Positions 45,816 through 56,472 of a DNA stretch of 64,000 nucleotides are shown here, piece by piece (within the stretch, counting starts at the first letter, position 1; each line of letters starts with the position of its first letter). Where the stretch lies: contig CAWJAJ010000002.1 of NCBI GenBank assembly GCA_963840805.1, positions 1 to 64,000 of the forward strand. The letters run 5' to 3'. The notes under the pieces are model-generated. The model saw only the letters and a program-made list of their open reading frames with translations, ran no database searches and was not told the DNA's origin. Origin of the DNA: CADEEN01 sp963840805. GTDB lineage: Bacteria > Pseudomonadota > Gammaproteobacteria > Burkholderiales > Burkholderiaceae_C. The position numbers and the translations under genes are program-made.

Positions 45816-47046
45816 TTACGGCGGCGTTCCAGCATCAACTCTCGACTTGGGGCTACCGAATAGTCCGCGTTTGGCCTGTTTGGACTCTGCGCCGACGCAA
45901 AGCTCCTGCTCAAACAGTTCGGCGTAACGATTTCGCATCGTCAACTGAGAAAACTTTTGTCCTACGCGATCTCGCGCTGCTGCACCCATCGATGCGACGC
46001 GTGTCGGGTCAGCGCACCGCCGCAGGCAATTCGCTAGACGGGCGACATCGCCGACGGGAAAGAGAAAGCCGTTGAGACCGTCGACGACTTGCTCCCTAGC
46101 GCCACCGACGTCGCTCATGATCATTGGCTTGGCCATTGCCATTGCCTCCAGAGCGGCGATCGAGAATGCTTCGGATTTCGACACCAGTGCAACGACATCG
46201 CACGCAGTCAATGCTCCACGCACATCGGACAGAAAACCGGTGATGACGACGTCTTGCTCGGAGCATCAGCGTCGAGATTGTGGCTTGGATCGCATCACGC
46301 ATTGGCCCGTCGCCGATGATCAGGATCTTCCATCGCTGTCCTTCGCCTCTTAGATGCGCCACTGCGCGCAGTAGGTCGGCATGTGACTGCTCCGGCCTGA
46401 GCGCGGCACAGATACCCACAACATGGTCCTCCGCGCTGAAACCGAACGATTCACGCCACTGCTGTGCCTGTAGCAGGAATGGCTCCGGGCTGAAGTGGTC
46501 GAGATCCACGCCGTTGTAGATCGTATGCGACTGCCGCGCCCACAACCCAAGACGCCGCCACCGCCTGCGCTGAGTCGCACAAACGAATATCAGATGGTGC
46601 GCTGCCAAGAATAGTGGCCAGTAGAGAGCCATTGACAGGCGCTCCTTCCAAGTCCCAAGTTTGTTCGGTGCGGAACACACCTCAAGCACGGTCACACTGC
46701 TCGGCGACATCGAGCGCGCGATCTGGGCATACATCAGCGCGAAGCCGTTGGCGCAGACTATCAAGCGCGCGTCGTACTTCGTGACGAGTTCCGCAAGGTT
46801 GCGGGCGGCCCGCAAATCAATGCGGGACCGAACATTCAATGAGCGCACATCTGCCAAACGGTCGCGGTCGACAAGTGCGCCAAGGCTTTCGTCAGGCTTG
46901 AGGTAAACCAGCACGATTCGATAGCGATCGCTCAGCAGAGTGGCTAGCGTAATCGTCTGTCGCTCGGCGCCGCCCACGCCCAGGCTGTTCACAAGCAATA
47001 TGACTGCGGGTCGATCGCAGGCAGGCTGTTCAGTCACGGAGTCCAC
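45816..47046 (-). CDS. Glycosyltransferase family 4 (one frameshift)
   Basis: GT-B transferase with LLVNSLGVGGAERQTITLA at the start, TIYNGVDLDHFSPEP in the middle, and VVGICAALRPEQSHADLLRAV with WKILIIGDGPMRDAI as the donor-side start. After a break near 46260 follow ALTACDVVALVSKSEAFSIAALEAMAMAKPMIM (EX7E) and GGAREQVVDGLNGFLF. About 410 codons, normal size. The sugar is unknown. It follows the acyltransferase-3 gene with a 132-base gap. Confidence 0.83.
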
Positions 47047-47178
47047 TCAGGAGTACTTGGAAGTCGGGCCACGCAAACATGGAGATTCCCCCATGGGATG
47101 ACCCAAGCAGTACACACATCTCAATAATAATGAATTGGCCTGACGTCCACTGTAGTCGAGTGCGTTTTGTCGGGGACG

Positions 47179-48216
47179 CTATCGCGTAATGCGATCAGTC
47201 CAAGTCCAGCGGGCAAAGACCCAGCGTTGTGCAAGTATGGGAAGCAGCAAGCCAGCAGTCACCAGCGTGGGGGCCACCAAGAAGAAATGCCAGCCGTCCC
47301 AGCCCCAGGACTTGAGCACAATGGCACGCACCAATCCCATCGCCAAAGAATTCATGAGATAGATCGCCAATGTGTTTCGCCCCAGATACTGGAGCGGCTG
47401 GCGCAAGGCCGGCCAGCGGTCGACCCAAAGCGCCACTGCAACCAACGCAGGCACACTGAGCACGGCCGCCACGGTCGGTAGCCAACCCTCAGGAACAACG
47501 ATCAGAGTCACGACAAATGCCGCGACATGGAGCGCCCCAAACCGAGAGACCATCGAAGCCCAGACTTCTGGGTAGCGGTGACAGAGAGCGGCCACCAGGA
47601 AGAAGACCGCGTAGCGAGCAAGCTGGTGAAAGGCCAGGAACTCGGTCACATGCCCTGTGACTGACAGCACGTGCAGCGCAAAGAAAGCCACCAACGCAGT
47701 TCCAAGATGGCGAGTGATCCAGGATTGCAGCGCGGTCATCAATGCGAGGATCATCAACAGCGTGACAATGAACCAGAGGAACTGAGCGAACCCGTTGGTC
47801 GGGTAAGCGAGCATCAACAGTACTTCGCTGAATACTTGGTTTACGGGCCTGTCCACATGCAGAACCCGGCCTGCGATGGCCTTTGCCACGTACACAATCA
47901 GCGCGAACAGCAGATAGGCCGGAACGAGTTTCGTGGCATTCTTGCGGAGGCGGCCGGCCCATCGATTGGCCGGCTGCAGGAAGAACACATAGCCGCTGAG
48001 AAAGAAGAAGAAGGCCATGTGGAAAGAGTACAGATGCTCGTGCCACACCATCCACCAGTCATTGTCCAGTGGCTTGACATCACGGGCCACCATATGGCCA
48101 AACACAACAAGCGCGATACCGATGCCTTTGGCGGTGTCAATTTCTGAGATTCGTTCTGTGGCTGGAACAGAGGTCTGTGCGACGTCAAGCCCCGCGGCTC
48201 GTGGCTGGGATGTCAT
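47179..48216 (-). CDS. Acyltransferase-3 family membrane protein
   Basis: This 345-aa, multi-span membrane protein has the acyltransferase-3 start (RISEIDTAKGIGIALVVFGH), with the key His at the end of that segment. The second motif is LYSFHMAFFFFLSGYVF, and the late motif LQYLGRNTLAIYLMN. Members acetylate sugars of O-antigen or EPS on the membrane. About ten hydrophobic segments are visible. ATG 48216 overlaps the stop of the gene upstream (ATGA). The frame is clean, unlike its neighbours. Confidence 0.87.
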   Translation of the reverse strand: MTSQPRAAGLDVAQTSVPATERISEIDTAKGIGIALVVFGHMVARDVKPLDNDWWMVWHEHLYSFHMAFFFFLSGYVFFLQPANRWAGRLRKNATKLVPAYLLFALIVYVAKAIAGRVLHVDRPVNQVFSEVLLMLAYPTNGFAQFLWFIVTLLMILALMTALQSWITRHLGTALVAFFALHVLSVTGHVTEFLAFHQLARYAVFFLVAALCHRYPEVWASMVSRFGALHVAAFVVTLIVVPEGWLPTVAAVLSVPALVAVALWVDRWPALRQPLQYLGRNTLAIYLMNSLAMGLVRAIVLKSWGWDGWHFFLVAPTLVTAGLLLPILAQRWVFARWTWTDRITR

Positions 48217-49923
48217 TGAGTCGCCTTTCGCTCTTCGGGGCGAGGTGCGTACACGATCACGTTGTCACTACGGTATGCCAGCCGCATCCACGAGGGCGCG
48301 TCGCTCTGCGTCAGCCCCCTGACAAAGAGCAATAGCACGATGTCGCTGTTGTCCCGTTGATCGGAAGCGGGAACGTAGATGACGATTGCCCTGGCATTGA
48401 ATTGGCGGACCGTGTCAAGGATCGCCGTCTCATTCCACTCCACTTTGCTGAAAAACGGGCCCACCAGAGATACGGTGGGCCGCGCGAGCAAGTGACCGAT
48501 GGTTTGTCCGTTGTTGGCCACGACGACACCACCTGCCCCGGCAAGTTCCTGAATCACTGCGCGCGCCGACTTGCCGTCGCCCGATGTCGAGTCCAACGCG
48601 CTGGCTACGGACCTCCAGTCGGTCCGTTGCGTCCCCATCAATACAAGGAGATTCAGGCACGCATAAAGGCAAGTACCCGCAGCAAGCAACGTCACAGAAG
48701 TCTTGCGAGACGCACTGCCTTGCGGAGTTGCCTGCAGTGCGGGTTGCAGGACCAGCCCGAGAAGGACCATGAGCAACGGCAACAGTGGCGCAAAGTAGCG
48801 TGCATCACCGTAGTCGATCACACTCTTGAGCCCGGCATAGAAGAGGCACCCGGCGTAGGCCACGGCCAACGTAAGAAGGTCCACCCACATGCCATGCGCT
48901 CCGAGGCGCGCGCGCGCTTCGATTGCGACGTCCGGCCGTCGCAGGAGCTCGGATTCGCACCACCCACACAACGCCCACGACGAACAAGAGAGCAAGTGCC
49001 GCGCGAGGAATGAATGTCGCCCCCTCAATGCCGGCGCCTGGCCCGAGGAACAGGCGATTGACTCCGCGCACTGTCTCAATGATTACTAAAGACAGAGGAT
49101 TGCTCACAAACTTCTCGTTGCCCCCTCGCCGAATTGCCAACGAGAGCGATGTTTCTTACGATCCCAATCAGCGTCGCGAACCCTGCCACCGCGAAAGCAA
49201 GGGCAAAGCGCTTGGCTAGCTCACGGTTCGATGAGAACCAGTGCCAAAGTGCCAGCATCGCCAATCCGGCAACAAAGAACATCCCCGCATAGCGTACAAA
49301 GTACGCCATACCGAACGCCGTTCCCGCGGCCAGCCAGCGCCAAGCGGAGCGTTGCTCGCCGTGGCGCCGAGCAGACGCCGAAGAGCGACACCTAACAGCG
49401 CCAAGAAACTGAAGAGCGCATCGGACCACACGCTGGGTGCCGACCTTGATCACAGTGCCGTTGACGACAAAGCCGGCGATGGCAATGTTGGAAAGTAGCG
49501 CGAGAGAGGCCCAATCGTTCAGACATCCAGGCTATCAAAGGCACACAGGCGACCATTGACATGGCGCTAACCAGTAGGCCAGACGTTGCAAGCGAGGGCC
49601 CGCCCAAACTCGCGAGCGCCAGTGTGAACGGGTATCCCGGGGGGAAAGTCACCGACGAGCGCAGGAATCACGCCGAACGAGCGTTCAGCATCGAAGTGCA
49701 CGAGCGATGTATAGGCGAAGCGCCCGTCGAGAGCATTCTGCGCGACGCTGAAGTACTGGAAACTATCCTGGCCAGTTTCCGGAGCGAAGCCGGGGTAGAG
49801 GTACATCGCGAGCAACACGGCGGATGTGCTTCCCCATGCCCATACGTCAACACTCAAAACGCGAATCGGCGTGTACGTCGCAAGGTGCGTATCTGGACCA
49901 GTCGATGGGCGATCATGCGTCAT
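48213..49923 (-). CDS. PMT/ArnT-like membrane glycosyltransferase (frameshifts)
   Basis: A large membrane protein of the GT-C kind is pieced together from several frames. The N-terminus MTHDRPSTGPDTH and YPGFAPETGQDSFQYFSVAQN carries the acidic Asp of the first loop. It is followed by GDFPPGYPFTLALASLGGPSLATSG, VWSDALFSFLALLGVAL, GMAYFVRYAGMFFVAGLAMLAL, then VIDYGDARYFAPLLPLLMVLLG. A soluble C-terminus follows, SNNDIVLLL-like, to 48213. Such proteins transfer a sugar from a polyprenyl-phosphate donor. Jumps near 49660, 49450, 49150 and 49050. The start at 49923 is in the open frame of the preceding GNAT gene. Confidence 0.72.
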
Positions 49924-49949
49924 GGGGCCGTTCCCGCCTCTCGTGATGG

Positions 49950-51030
49950 TCGTGTTGGCGGTGCTTCGGCGCCGTCGATCATCATGATCCCGGTCGAAAC
50001 TCGTCATATATATTCCATTCGACGAGAGACTCACCGCGTGCAATTCCTCGTCTGTGTGCGCAATGACAACAATAGGGCTCCGATCGCGCGCCACAAATCC
50101 ACAGGCTGTCAAAGCCGCGACAACACTTGAGAGGCCAAAAAATTCCAGCGATAGGCGGTCCACTGGAAACTGACGTATATAACTTGCAAATGATTGCAGG
50201 AGCGCTCGAGTCGAGCGACTTGCATTAATGCAGAAGAAATCGCTGACCATTGCGATCCCGTTGCGCCGCCGCCAAACAACATAGCCCAACGGCGCACTGG
50301 ATGAGTCTGTCGCCAACGAAATGTGCCAAGGGCTGTCTGGGTCGAACGAGGAATAACGCCAACCCAGTACAGGTGGTCGCCGCTCACCAATGATTACGTC
50401 GACATCTCGGCCTTGCCAAATCTTCTCTAGCTCCGGGCCGAAGTTGGCATGCTCGCTCCATAGCCAATCCCTGCCATACATCCAGCCACGACTGATGTCA
50501 GCACATGCGATAAGAGCGTCCACTGCAATTGCCACCGATGGTACGACCCATCGCGGTAGCCGATCCCTCCAGTAACTCATACTCCGAATCACTTTGGTAT
50601 ATCGCGTGAGGGTGCCAAGAACACGAAGCCCGGCACGTTCAACAATGGCTCGCGCCTTGTCGTTAGGCGTACCATAAACAAAGTGAATCGCACCTTGCTC
50701 ACGGCAATGCATGTTCTCATCAGTTTTAAGGCGGGTCCAAGTGATCGATATCCTGGCAGGACAACAAAATCACCAAGTGTCGCCGCGTTAATCCGTCTAT
50801 TTCCAGCGAAGAAGGCTCTCGGAATCAGCCCCTGAACCCCAATCGCTTTACTATTGATGCATCATGAAGCACCAAGCAGATACCATATCCAGCTGGATTT
50901 TCGACGTAATAGTCTCTGTATTTCGTTGCCGCAACGTCGTCAACTAGCCCGTCTAAACCATTCGACCATAAGGCTGGTAATCAGACCTTGCCCCGTCCTG
51001 ACATCAGGCTGTGTAAAGAAGTACTTCGAT
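49950..51030 (-). CDS. GNAT-like acyltransferase (frameshift near the 5' end)
   Basis: The main frame (from 50712) has IHFVYGTPNDKARAIVERAGLR, with RYTKVIRSMSYWRDRLP and a large middle region. The end SLEFFGLSSVVAALTACGF ... SNGIYMTSFDRDHDD is typical of sugar-cluster GNAT-like proteins. Upstream, in another frame, the sequence continues well: LPALWSNGLDG, KYRDYYVENPAGYGICLV, RRINAATLGDFVVLPGYRS. The gene thus starts near 51030, but no clear start codon could be chosen; a TGA lies just before. The C-terminal end is also unclear because the frame runs on into the PMT-like gene. Role unknown, perhaps N-acylation of an amino sugar. Confidence 0.6.
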
Positions 51031-51236
51031 TCCATGCATCCTCATCCGATCAGGTTCACGATCGCAAAAATCATCCAGCTCTGCAATCAAGATCGTCGAG
51101 GCCATACGCAGGAATTCGACGCGGAACGCACGTAGCAGCAAAGTAGAAGATGTGCACCGGCATTGCTTGTTAACAGCTCAAGCATGGGCTGCGCGTGCGT
51201 CATGCCTTACGCCGTTCAGTGCGGAAAGGTATGGTT

Positions 51237-52313
51237 TCAGCGCAGCTTCTTGGCCAAAATGCTGCGCCATGAACCTAGGACCGTTGCGCGCGTTCGATCA
51301 TACGCATCCGTCGACTGCAGAATCAGCTCAATACCTCGAACCATTGCTTGCGACGGTATCGTGCGACGACCCGAGTGCTTCGCGGACAACGACGCCGTCC
51401 GGATCGAACATTGTGGCCACTGGAATACCGCGCACCCACGCCTGCAGGAAGGTATTCGGGAACCCCTCAACTTCCGACGTATTCGCAAGCAAGCGAGCAC
51501 GATCAAATAGTTCCCCGATCTCCAGAGTATGCGAACCTTGCCATGGAAAACCAAATTCGGAACTGAGCGCGCGATAGTTTCGATCTGAGTGTAAAAGGCC
51601 TCCTCGCCTGGAATGGGGCCACCAACCATATGAAAGCGGTAGTTCGGCATCGACTTAGCAAGATCGACAAAACGATCGGGACGCTTGATTTGACGAAGAT
51701 TAGCAACCCACAGTACATCGATATCCTTCGACCGCGAAGTCGAGTCACCGAGTGGGCGTTCGATTAGCCCTCGAACTATCGTGCTTGTGATTCCGTAGTT
51801 CCGTTGCATCGCAGCTTGCTGAGTCGCTGATTGCACCAGCACTGCGTCAGCCCGCCGCAGCCCGTACTCGTAGAGCCAGCGGTCCCGCAGATGCGTGCAC
51901 AGTAGCGTGCGGGGATCGCAATCCGAATCGCTGGCAGCACGAAACACGAGGCGCCGCTGATGGAGTCGGCAGTAAATTGCCAGCAGGCCGAGCACCATCC
52001 CAGCGCAACTGTAGTAGTAGACATCCGCATCAGCGCGGGACATAGCGGCCCACAGGGTCGTCCAGCGCGGGTAAATGAAGCGGAGGCCCGGAAGTCCTGC
52101 GGACGACTTGAAAGTCTTCACCGTCCTGACACTCTCGTACACTGCGCCGTCGGGTTGACCGAAGTCGCCGACCACAAAGCTCACATCATGTCCGAGCCTA
52201 GCCAGCGCCATGGCAAATTGCGCAAGTTGCACCTCTGCGCCGCCAACATGCAGATGCCCATACGCCTTCGACAGCGCGGACAGGCCGTTCAAACTAACGA
52301 CACAAACTTTCAT
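51237..52313 (-). CDS. Glycosyltransferase family 4 (two frameshifts)
   Basis: GT-B transferase beginning MKVCVVSLNGLSALSKA at 52313, with HVGGAEVQLAQFAMALARLG, DVYYYSCAGMVLGLLA, and LRRADAVLVQSATQQ. The donor half is IDVLWVANLRQIKRPDRFVDLAK. After a jump near 51530 comes GELFDRARLLANTSEVEGFPNTFLQAWVRG, the EX7E-like region. A second jump near 51350 leads to the end IELILQSTDAYDRTRATVL. It is closely similar in plan to the GT4 at 55176-56472 (both have GFPNTFLQAW), so they may be paralogues. An upstream start at 52358 is less likely. Confidence 0.8.
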   Translation of the reverse strand: MKVCVVSLNGLSALSKAYGHLHVGGAEVQLAQFAMALARLGHDVSFVVGDFGQPDGAVYESVRTVKTFKSSAGLPGLRFIYPRWTTLWAAMSRADADVYYYSCAGMVLGLLAIYCRLHQRRLVFRAASDSDCDPRTLLCTHLRDRWLYEYGLRRADAVLVQSATQQAAMQRNYGITSTIVRGLIERPLGDSTSRSKDIDVLWVANLRQIKRPDRFVDLAKSMPNYRFHMVGGPIPGEEAFYTQIETIARSVPNLVFHGKVRILWRSGNYLIVLACLRIRRKLRGSRIPSCRRGCAVFQWPQCSIRTASLSAKHSGRRTIPSQAMVRGIELILQSTDAYDRTRATVLGSWRSILAKKLR

Positions 52314-52404
52314 CGATATATTAGACGAGCGGTGTAATTCAGTGCAGATCGATGGCAATCATCTACCAAATGTGAATCGCTTATCCATTTCATTTGGCAT
52401 TAGT

Positions 52405-53883
52405 TTAACCTACCGTCAATGTTTTGTCTCTAGAATGACGATCCTGCGGCCTATTGGCTTGAATACTGACCTCATCGACCATTTCACGGAGTCCAAACAT
52501 CATCCCCAGGCTAAACCACATGAAAGACTGCTCTGGGTGCGGCATATAATACCCATTTGTTAACCCCATAACAAGCATACCCAGGAACGATGCAAACGCG
52601 CCAGAAAAGAAGTCACGCAGAACTGGCGGTAGCGAGTGTCGACTCCTGAGAAAGTGATCTAAATCCTCTTCGAATACCAATAGTAGAGATACATCAAGTG
52701 ACAAACCCAACAATTCCCATATCCAAGAGTATATCCAAGTACATATTGTGCGAGAGCGCAGCGCTGTAGCGACCTGCGTGGTAGCCTTGTTCCACGCCAC
52801 TGAGCCGATACCTTGCCCCCAGACGGGACTGATCAGTATGTCGGGGGCAAGCAACGCCCACGATGCGAGCGCGCCCCTTCGTCAGCGGGTCATCCATGTT
52901 GTGAACGCTGGTTGCCTGCGTGTCGTCGAGACCAAGCGTCAAGCGATCCCAGACGTCTGTCGGAACCGCAATCGCCAGCAAGCGCGGCCAAGCACAGCGG
53001 CAAGAACAAGATCGGAGAGTCGCTTTCTTCGGAACAACCAAACAAAGATCACGACGATATATGCCAACGCTCCGCCGCGCGATCCCGTAAGCAGCAGGCC
53101 AACCGAAACAATGCCAAATGCTACACCACTCGCCACTCTCGATAGCTTGGATCCAACTCCGACCGTCAGAAACAGCAGCGGCCCCGCAGCAAGCGCAAGC
53201 AGCATGCCATACGATTTGGGCTGCAACCCCAAATCCTCGAGATAGGTCCCACGTTGGTCCACGCTCCACTCCCTGACAGCGGCGACCATGATCGCAAGCG
53301 CAGGCAAGACAGCTGAAAGACCGAAAGCGATCAGGAATCGCTCTGGCTTCTTGCTGTCCCGAACCGCATTGGCCAGAGAAATGCGTAGATGACAAAGAAC
53401 AACGGTTTAATGACCCTTGTCTTCAGGAACTCATCGGTCGCAAATGCCTGGTAATAGTCAGGCGCTCGCGCAGGAAAGTTCGCCGCCCCCTCGGGCAGGT
53501 GCGGCAATGCCACCAACGCAGCGACCGCGACCGGCACCAGGTAGCACCAGCGGACGACTCTGGGCAGTGGAACGAGGGATTCTCCACCAAAGCCGCGGCG
53601 GATAGCGAGCGAAGCCGCAGAGGCGACGATCAGGAAGTTGATCAAGTTGAAACCGCTGCGTCTGCGGAATAAGCGGCGACGAGAACCATGGCAGCAAGAC
53701 CGTCAGACAGATTGCGCCGACGCGGTAGTCATAGAGGACCAAGCCCACAGCAATGACCCCGACCATGCCGGCAATCGCCCAAAGCGGATCCAGCCAACTG
53801 ACGACCAGGCCCGTCAGGACCGCAAGGATGCCGAACACTAGCAATAGCAGTGGCGATGGCCGATTGCCCGAATCTAGCGTTCA
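52405..53883 (-). CDS. wzy: O-antigen polymerase/ligase-like membrane protein (several frameshifts)
   Basis: Hydrophobic segments in several frames add up to a Wzy/WaaL-like protein. They include LLLLVFGILAVLTGLVVSWL, IAGMVGVIAVGLVLYDYRVGAI, KPLFFVIYAFLWPM, KSYGMLLALAAGPLLFLTVG and GIVSVGLLLTGSRGGALAYIVVIFVWL (the family TGSRGG motif). A periplasmic loop leads to HNMYLDILLDMGIVGF (the conserved H-N motif). The C-terminus FASFLGMLVMGLTNGYY follows. This family joins repeat units into polymer or to lipid A. The start, ATG 53883, overlaps the flippase gene by 10 bases. Frame jumps occur near 53870, 53610, 53320, 52940 and 52700. Confidence 0.75.
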
Positions 53884-55182
53884 TGCTTGCGACCTCGAAG
53901 GAAGATCAGGTCACGTAGGGCAATGAACGAAAGAGATGCAATGGACAACGCCGCAATCAGATATGCAGTGGTCACACCCGGCACACCCATTTCAGACCCC
54001 AGGATGCGGGCCAAACCGAGAAAGACAGCGGGACGACGATGTCGATTGCGATATACCAACCGACTTCGCAGCGTGGCAACAAGAACAAAGCCCAATGTAT
54101 GAGCCAGATAATCTTGAACACATCGCCGACAAGTTGAACTCCCATCAAATCGGCCACAGGCAGGAACGCTGACGAAAACAGAATCTTCACGATCCATTCG
54201 CGCAATAAGTAGATGCCAACTGCACAGCCGACGGTTGCACCCACGGCAAGCCCCAATGTCTTCAGCATCTCGGCGCGCAGGCGATCTAGGAAAGTTAGCC
54301 TGTTCGCCCAACCGCACCATGAACTGCGTCGTCACGGAGCTCATGACAACCATCAGGTAGGTTTCTGACAACCGCCAGCAGGCTTGCCACAGTCCGGCCG
54401 ACTCCAGGCTCAAGGTACTTGCCACATGTCCCGGATGAGAATGAGACTGAGGGGTACTGTCACCGCATGAACGATGAGCATCGGGTAGAAGCCCGCGATG
54501 CGACGAGCCTCAACGCGATCGAAACGTCCGACGAAATCACGCAAGCTGATCAACGGTGATCGATAGATCAAGACCAGCGTCACGACCAGCGAGCCAATAT
54601 AGATGCCGGCTGATGCGTACAGACCGCCGGTGACACCCCACCGCATCGCAGCGGGCGCAAATATCGACACGCCAAGGATGGTGGCGCAACGATATTGGAC
54701 ATAGACCACACGTACAATGTCGCCGCGCGCCGAAAGTGCGCCAAGCAGCATGCCATTGAGGAGCGCGGCCAAGTATTGAAAGCGCGCCCAGCACAAATAC
54801 CCACGCGTAGCTGGCGTCCTTCAGCAGCCACGTCGCGAGCCAAGGCGAAGCTGACGATCACCGCCAGCGCAGTCGGAATGCCGAGGCCGATCCCGACCTT
54901 GCCGAGCGTGCCCAGCAGCCGACGGCGACGCTCGGTCATCGTCGCCATACTCGGCTGTGAGACGCCCTGCCGCTGTATCGAGCGCCGTGACTGACAACGC
55001 TTTGGCAAAGCGACATGAAGTTGTTGAACTGTGCAACCAGGGCGAGTCCGCTTGGCCCCAAGGTAGACCGCCGTCAACTTGACGCTCACGAAGCTGCAAA
55101 CCAGTCGCACGAGCGCGCGCACAGCGCCAAGACCGGAGGCCAAGCGTCGCCTGCTCCGCCGCGGACCGATAGGTGCGCTCAT
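53874..55182 (-). CDS. wzx: Wzx-type polysaccharide flippase (several frameshifts)
   Basis: The pieces give a MATE/PST flippase. They include a basic N-terminus from 55182 (MSAPIGPRRSRRRLASGL, then SFVSVKLTAVYLGA), IPTALAVIVSFALARDV, AMRWGVTGGLYASAGIYIGSLVVTLVLIY, FYPMLIVHAVTVPLSLILI and ESAGLWQACWRLSETYLMVVMSS. The late segments are GLAVGATVGCAVGIYLLREWIV and FKIIWLIHWALFL, with further helices to the end. It should move the lipid-linked repeat unit across the inner membrane. Frame jumps near 55050, 54970, 54800, 54415, 54290 and 54000. The Ala/Gly-rich membrane content and place next to wzy support the call. Confidence 0.75.
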
Positions 55183-56472
55183 CACTGACGCTTCGGCGCG
55201 CCTCGCGCGAGCAGCCGATGCTACGCGAGCATCGATCATTCTGCGCCAGTGCACGCTGCCGCCCAATCGCTGGAACAAATCGCGATAGCGCTGCAAGACT
55301 GCGTCGACGCTGTGGTTCTTGTGGAAGTGCGCCTTGCACGCTTCGCTTGCACGCCTCCCATGGCTCGCGATTCGCCATCAATGCACTCAATGCGCGTCGT
55401 CATGTCCGACAGGTCGCGGCAAACGATCGTGCCGACTTGTCCTGGGATCACCTCAGGGCGCACAAATGAAAGTGTTGGGACACCACGAATCCAAGCCTGC
55501 AAGAACGTGTTCGGGAATCCCTCCGAATCGGATGTATTCACGAACAGGCTCGCATCGTCGAAGTACCGCCCGACTTCGGCAAAGGGCACATAGCCAACGA
55601 AGTCCAGATTCTCTACGTCGGCCGCCAATGCGCGCATTCGTCGATGGAACGCTTGGCCAGGATCGTTGATGTTGTCGGCACCGCCCACCATCACGAACCT
55701 CCTCGAAGGGAAGTGGCGGGCGAGTTCGATAAAGAGTTCCGGGCGCTTGACCGGCTTGAACGTACCCACCCACACGATGGGGCCCGTCGTGCGCTGCGCG
55801 TCCGGCGCCCGATTCCGTATAGCAGTTCGGCACGACGACGGCCTCGCGACCAAAGTTGGCCTTCAGCAGTTCTTGCTGCCGCAAGTTTTGAACCAGGACA
55901 GCGTCCGCCGAGCGAAGCGCCATGCGGAACAGCAATTCGTCTCGGCGAGGCAACCTCGAAACGTCGCGACCTTGAAACTCGCGGTCACTGGCGCAGGCAT
56001 AGACAAATCGCTTGCCATGAGTGCGCGCATACCAGGCCGCGGCCGCGGCGCGAAATCCAGCCACGCGGTAATAGACAATGTCTGGATCGATCCGGCTCAG
56101 GCCGGCGACGACATCGGTGATCAGGGGATGGATGAAGCGCAGGCCCTTGATACCCCGCCGCCCGGGAGACGGCACATCGATGGATCTGCACGCCATCGCA
56201 ATCGACAACATCGGCTGACCATAGTCGGCGGTCAGAACCGAAACACGAAAGCCATCCGCGTGCAGTACCTTCGCCAAGATGGCCTGCTGCACCTCGCCCC
56301 GCCGGCAAACTCGATGCTCGGCAGATGCAGTGAGGATCGGATACAGACTCATGGAGACGAAGCAGACATGCGGGCGCGCAACGGCCTGCGCGCGACGAGA
56401 GTCGTGCTGGCTCAGATCGCCCGACGGCGCCGGCGGGCGCCCGGTGGCCAATGAGGCGAGATCGACGTTCAT
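55176..56472 (-). CDS. Glycosyltransferase family 4 (frameshifts)
   Basis: GT-B transferase with HVCFVSMSLYPILTASAE (start side), VLTADYGQPMLSI, DIVYYRVAGFRAAAAAW, and LRSADAVLVQNLRQQELLKANFG. After a break near 55810 the donor half is VWVGTFKPVKRPELFIELARHF, RFVMVGGADNINDP, and FVNTSDSEGFPNTFLQAWIRGVPTLSF. After a break near 55390 the end is LMANREPWEACKRS, then LQRYRDLFQRLGG, running close to the flippase start. The ATG 56472 overlaps the asnB stop (ATGA). The exact 3' end is uncertain. Confidence 0.78.
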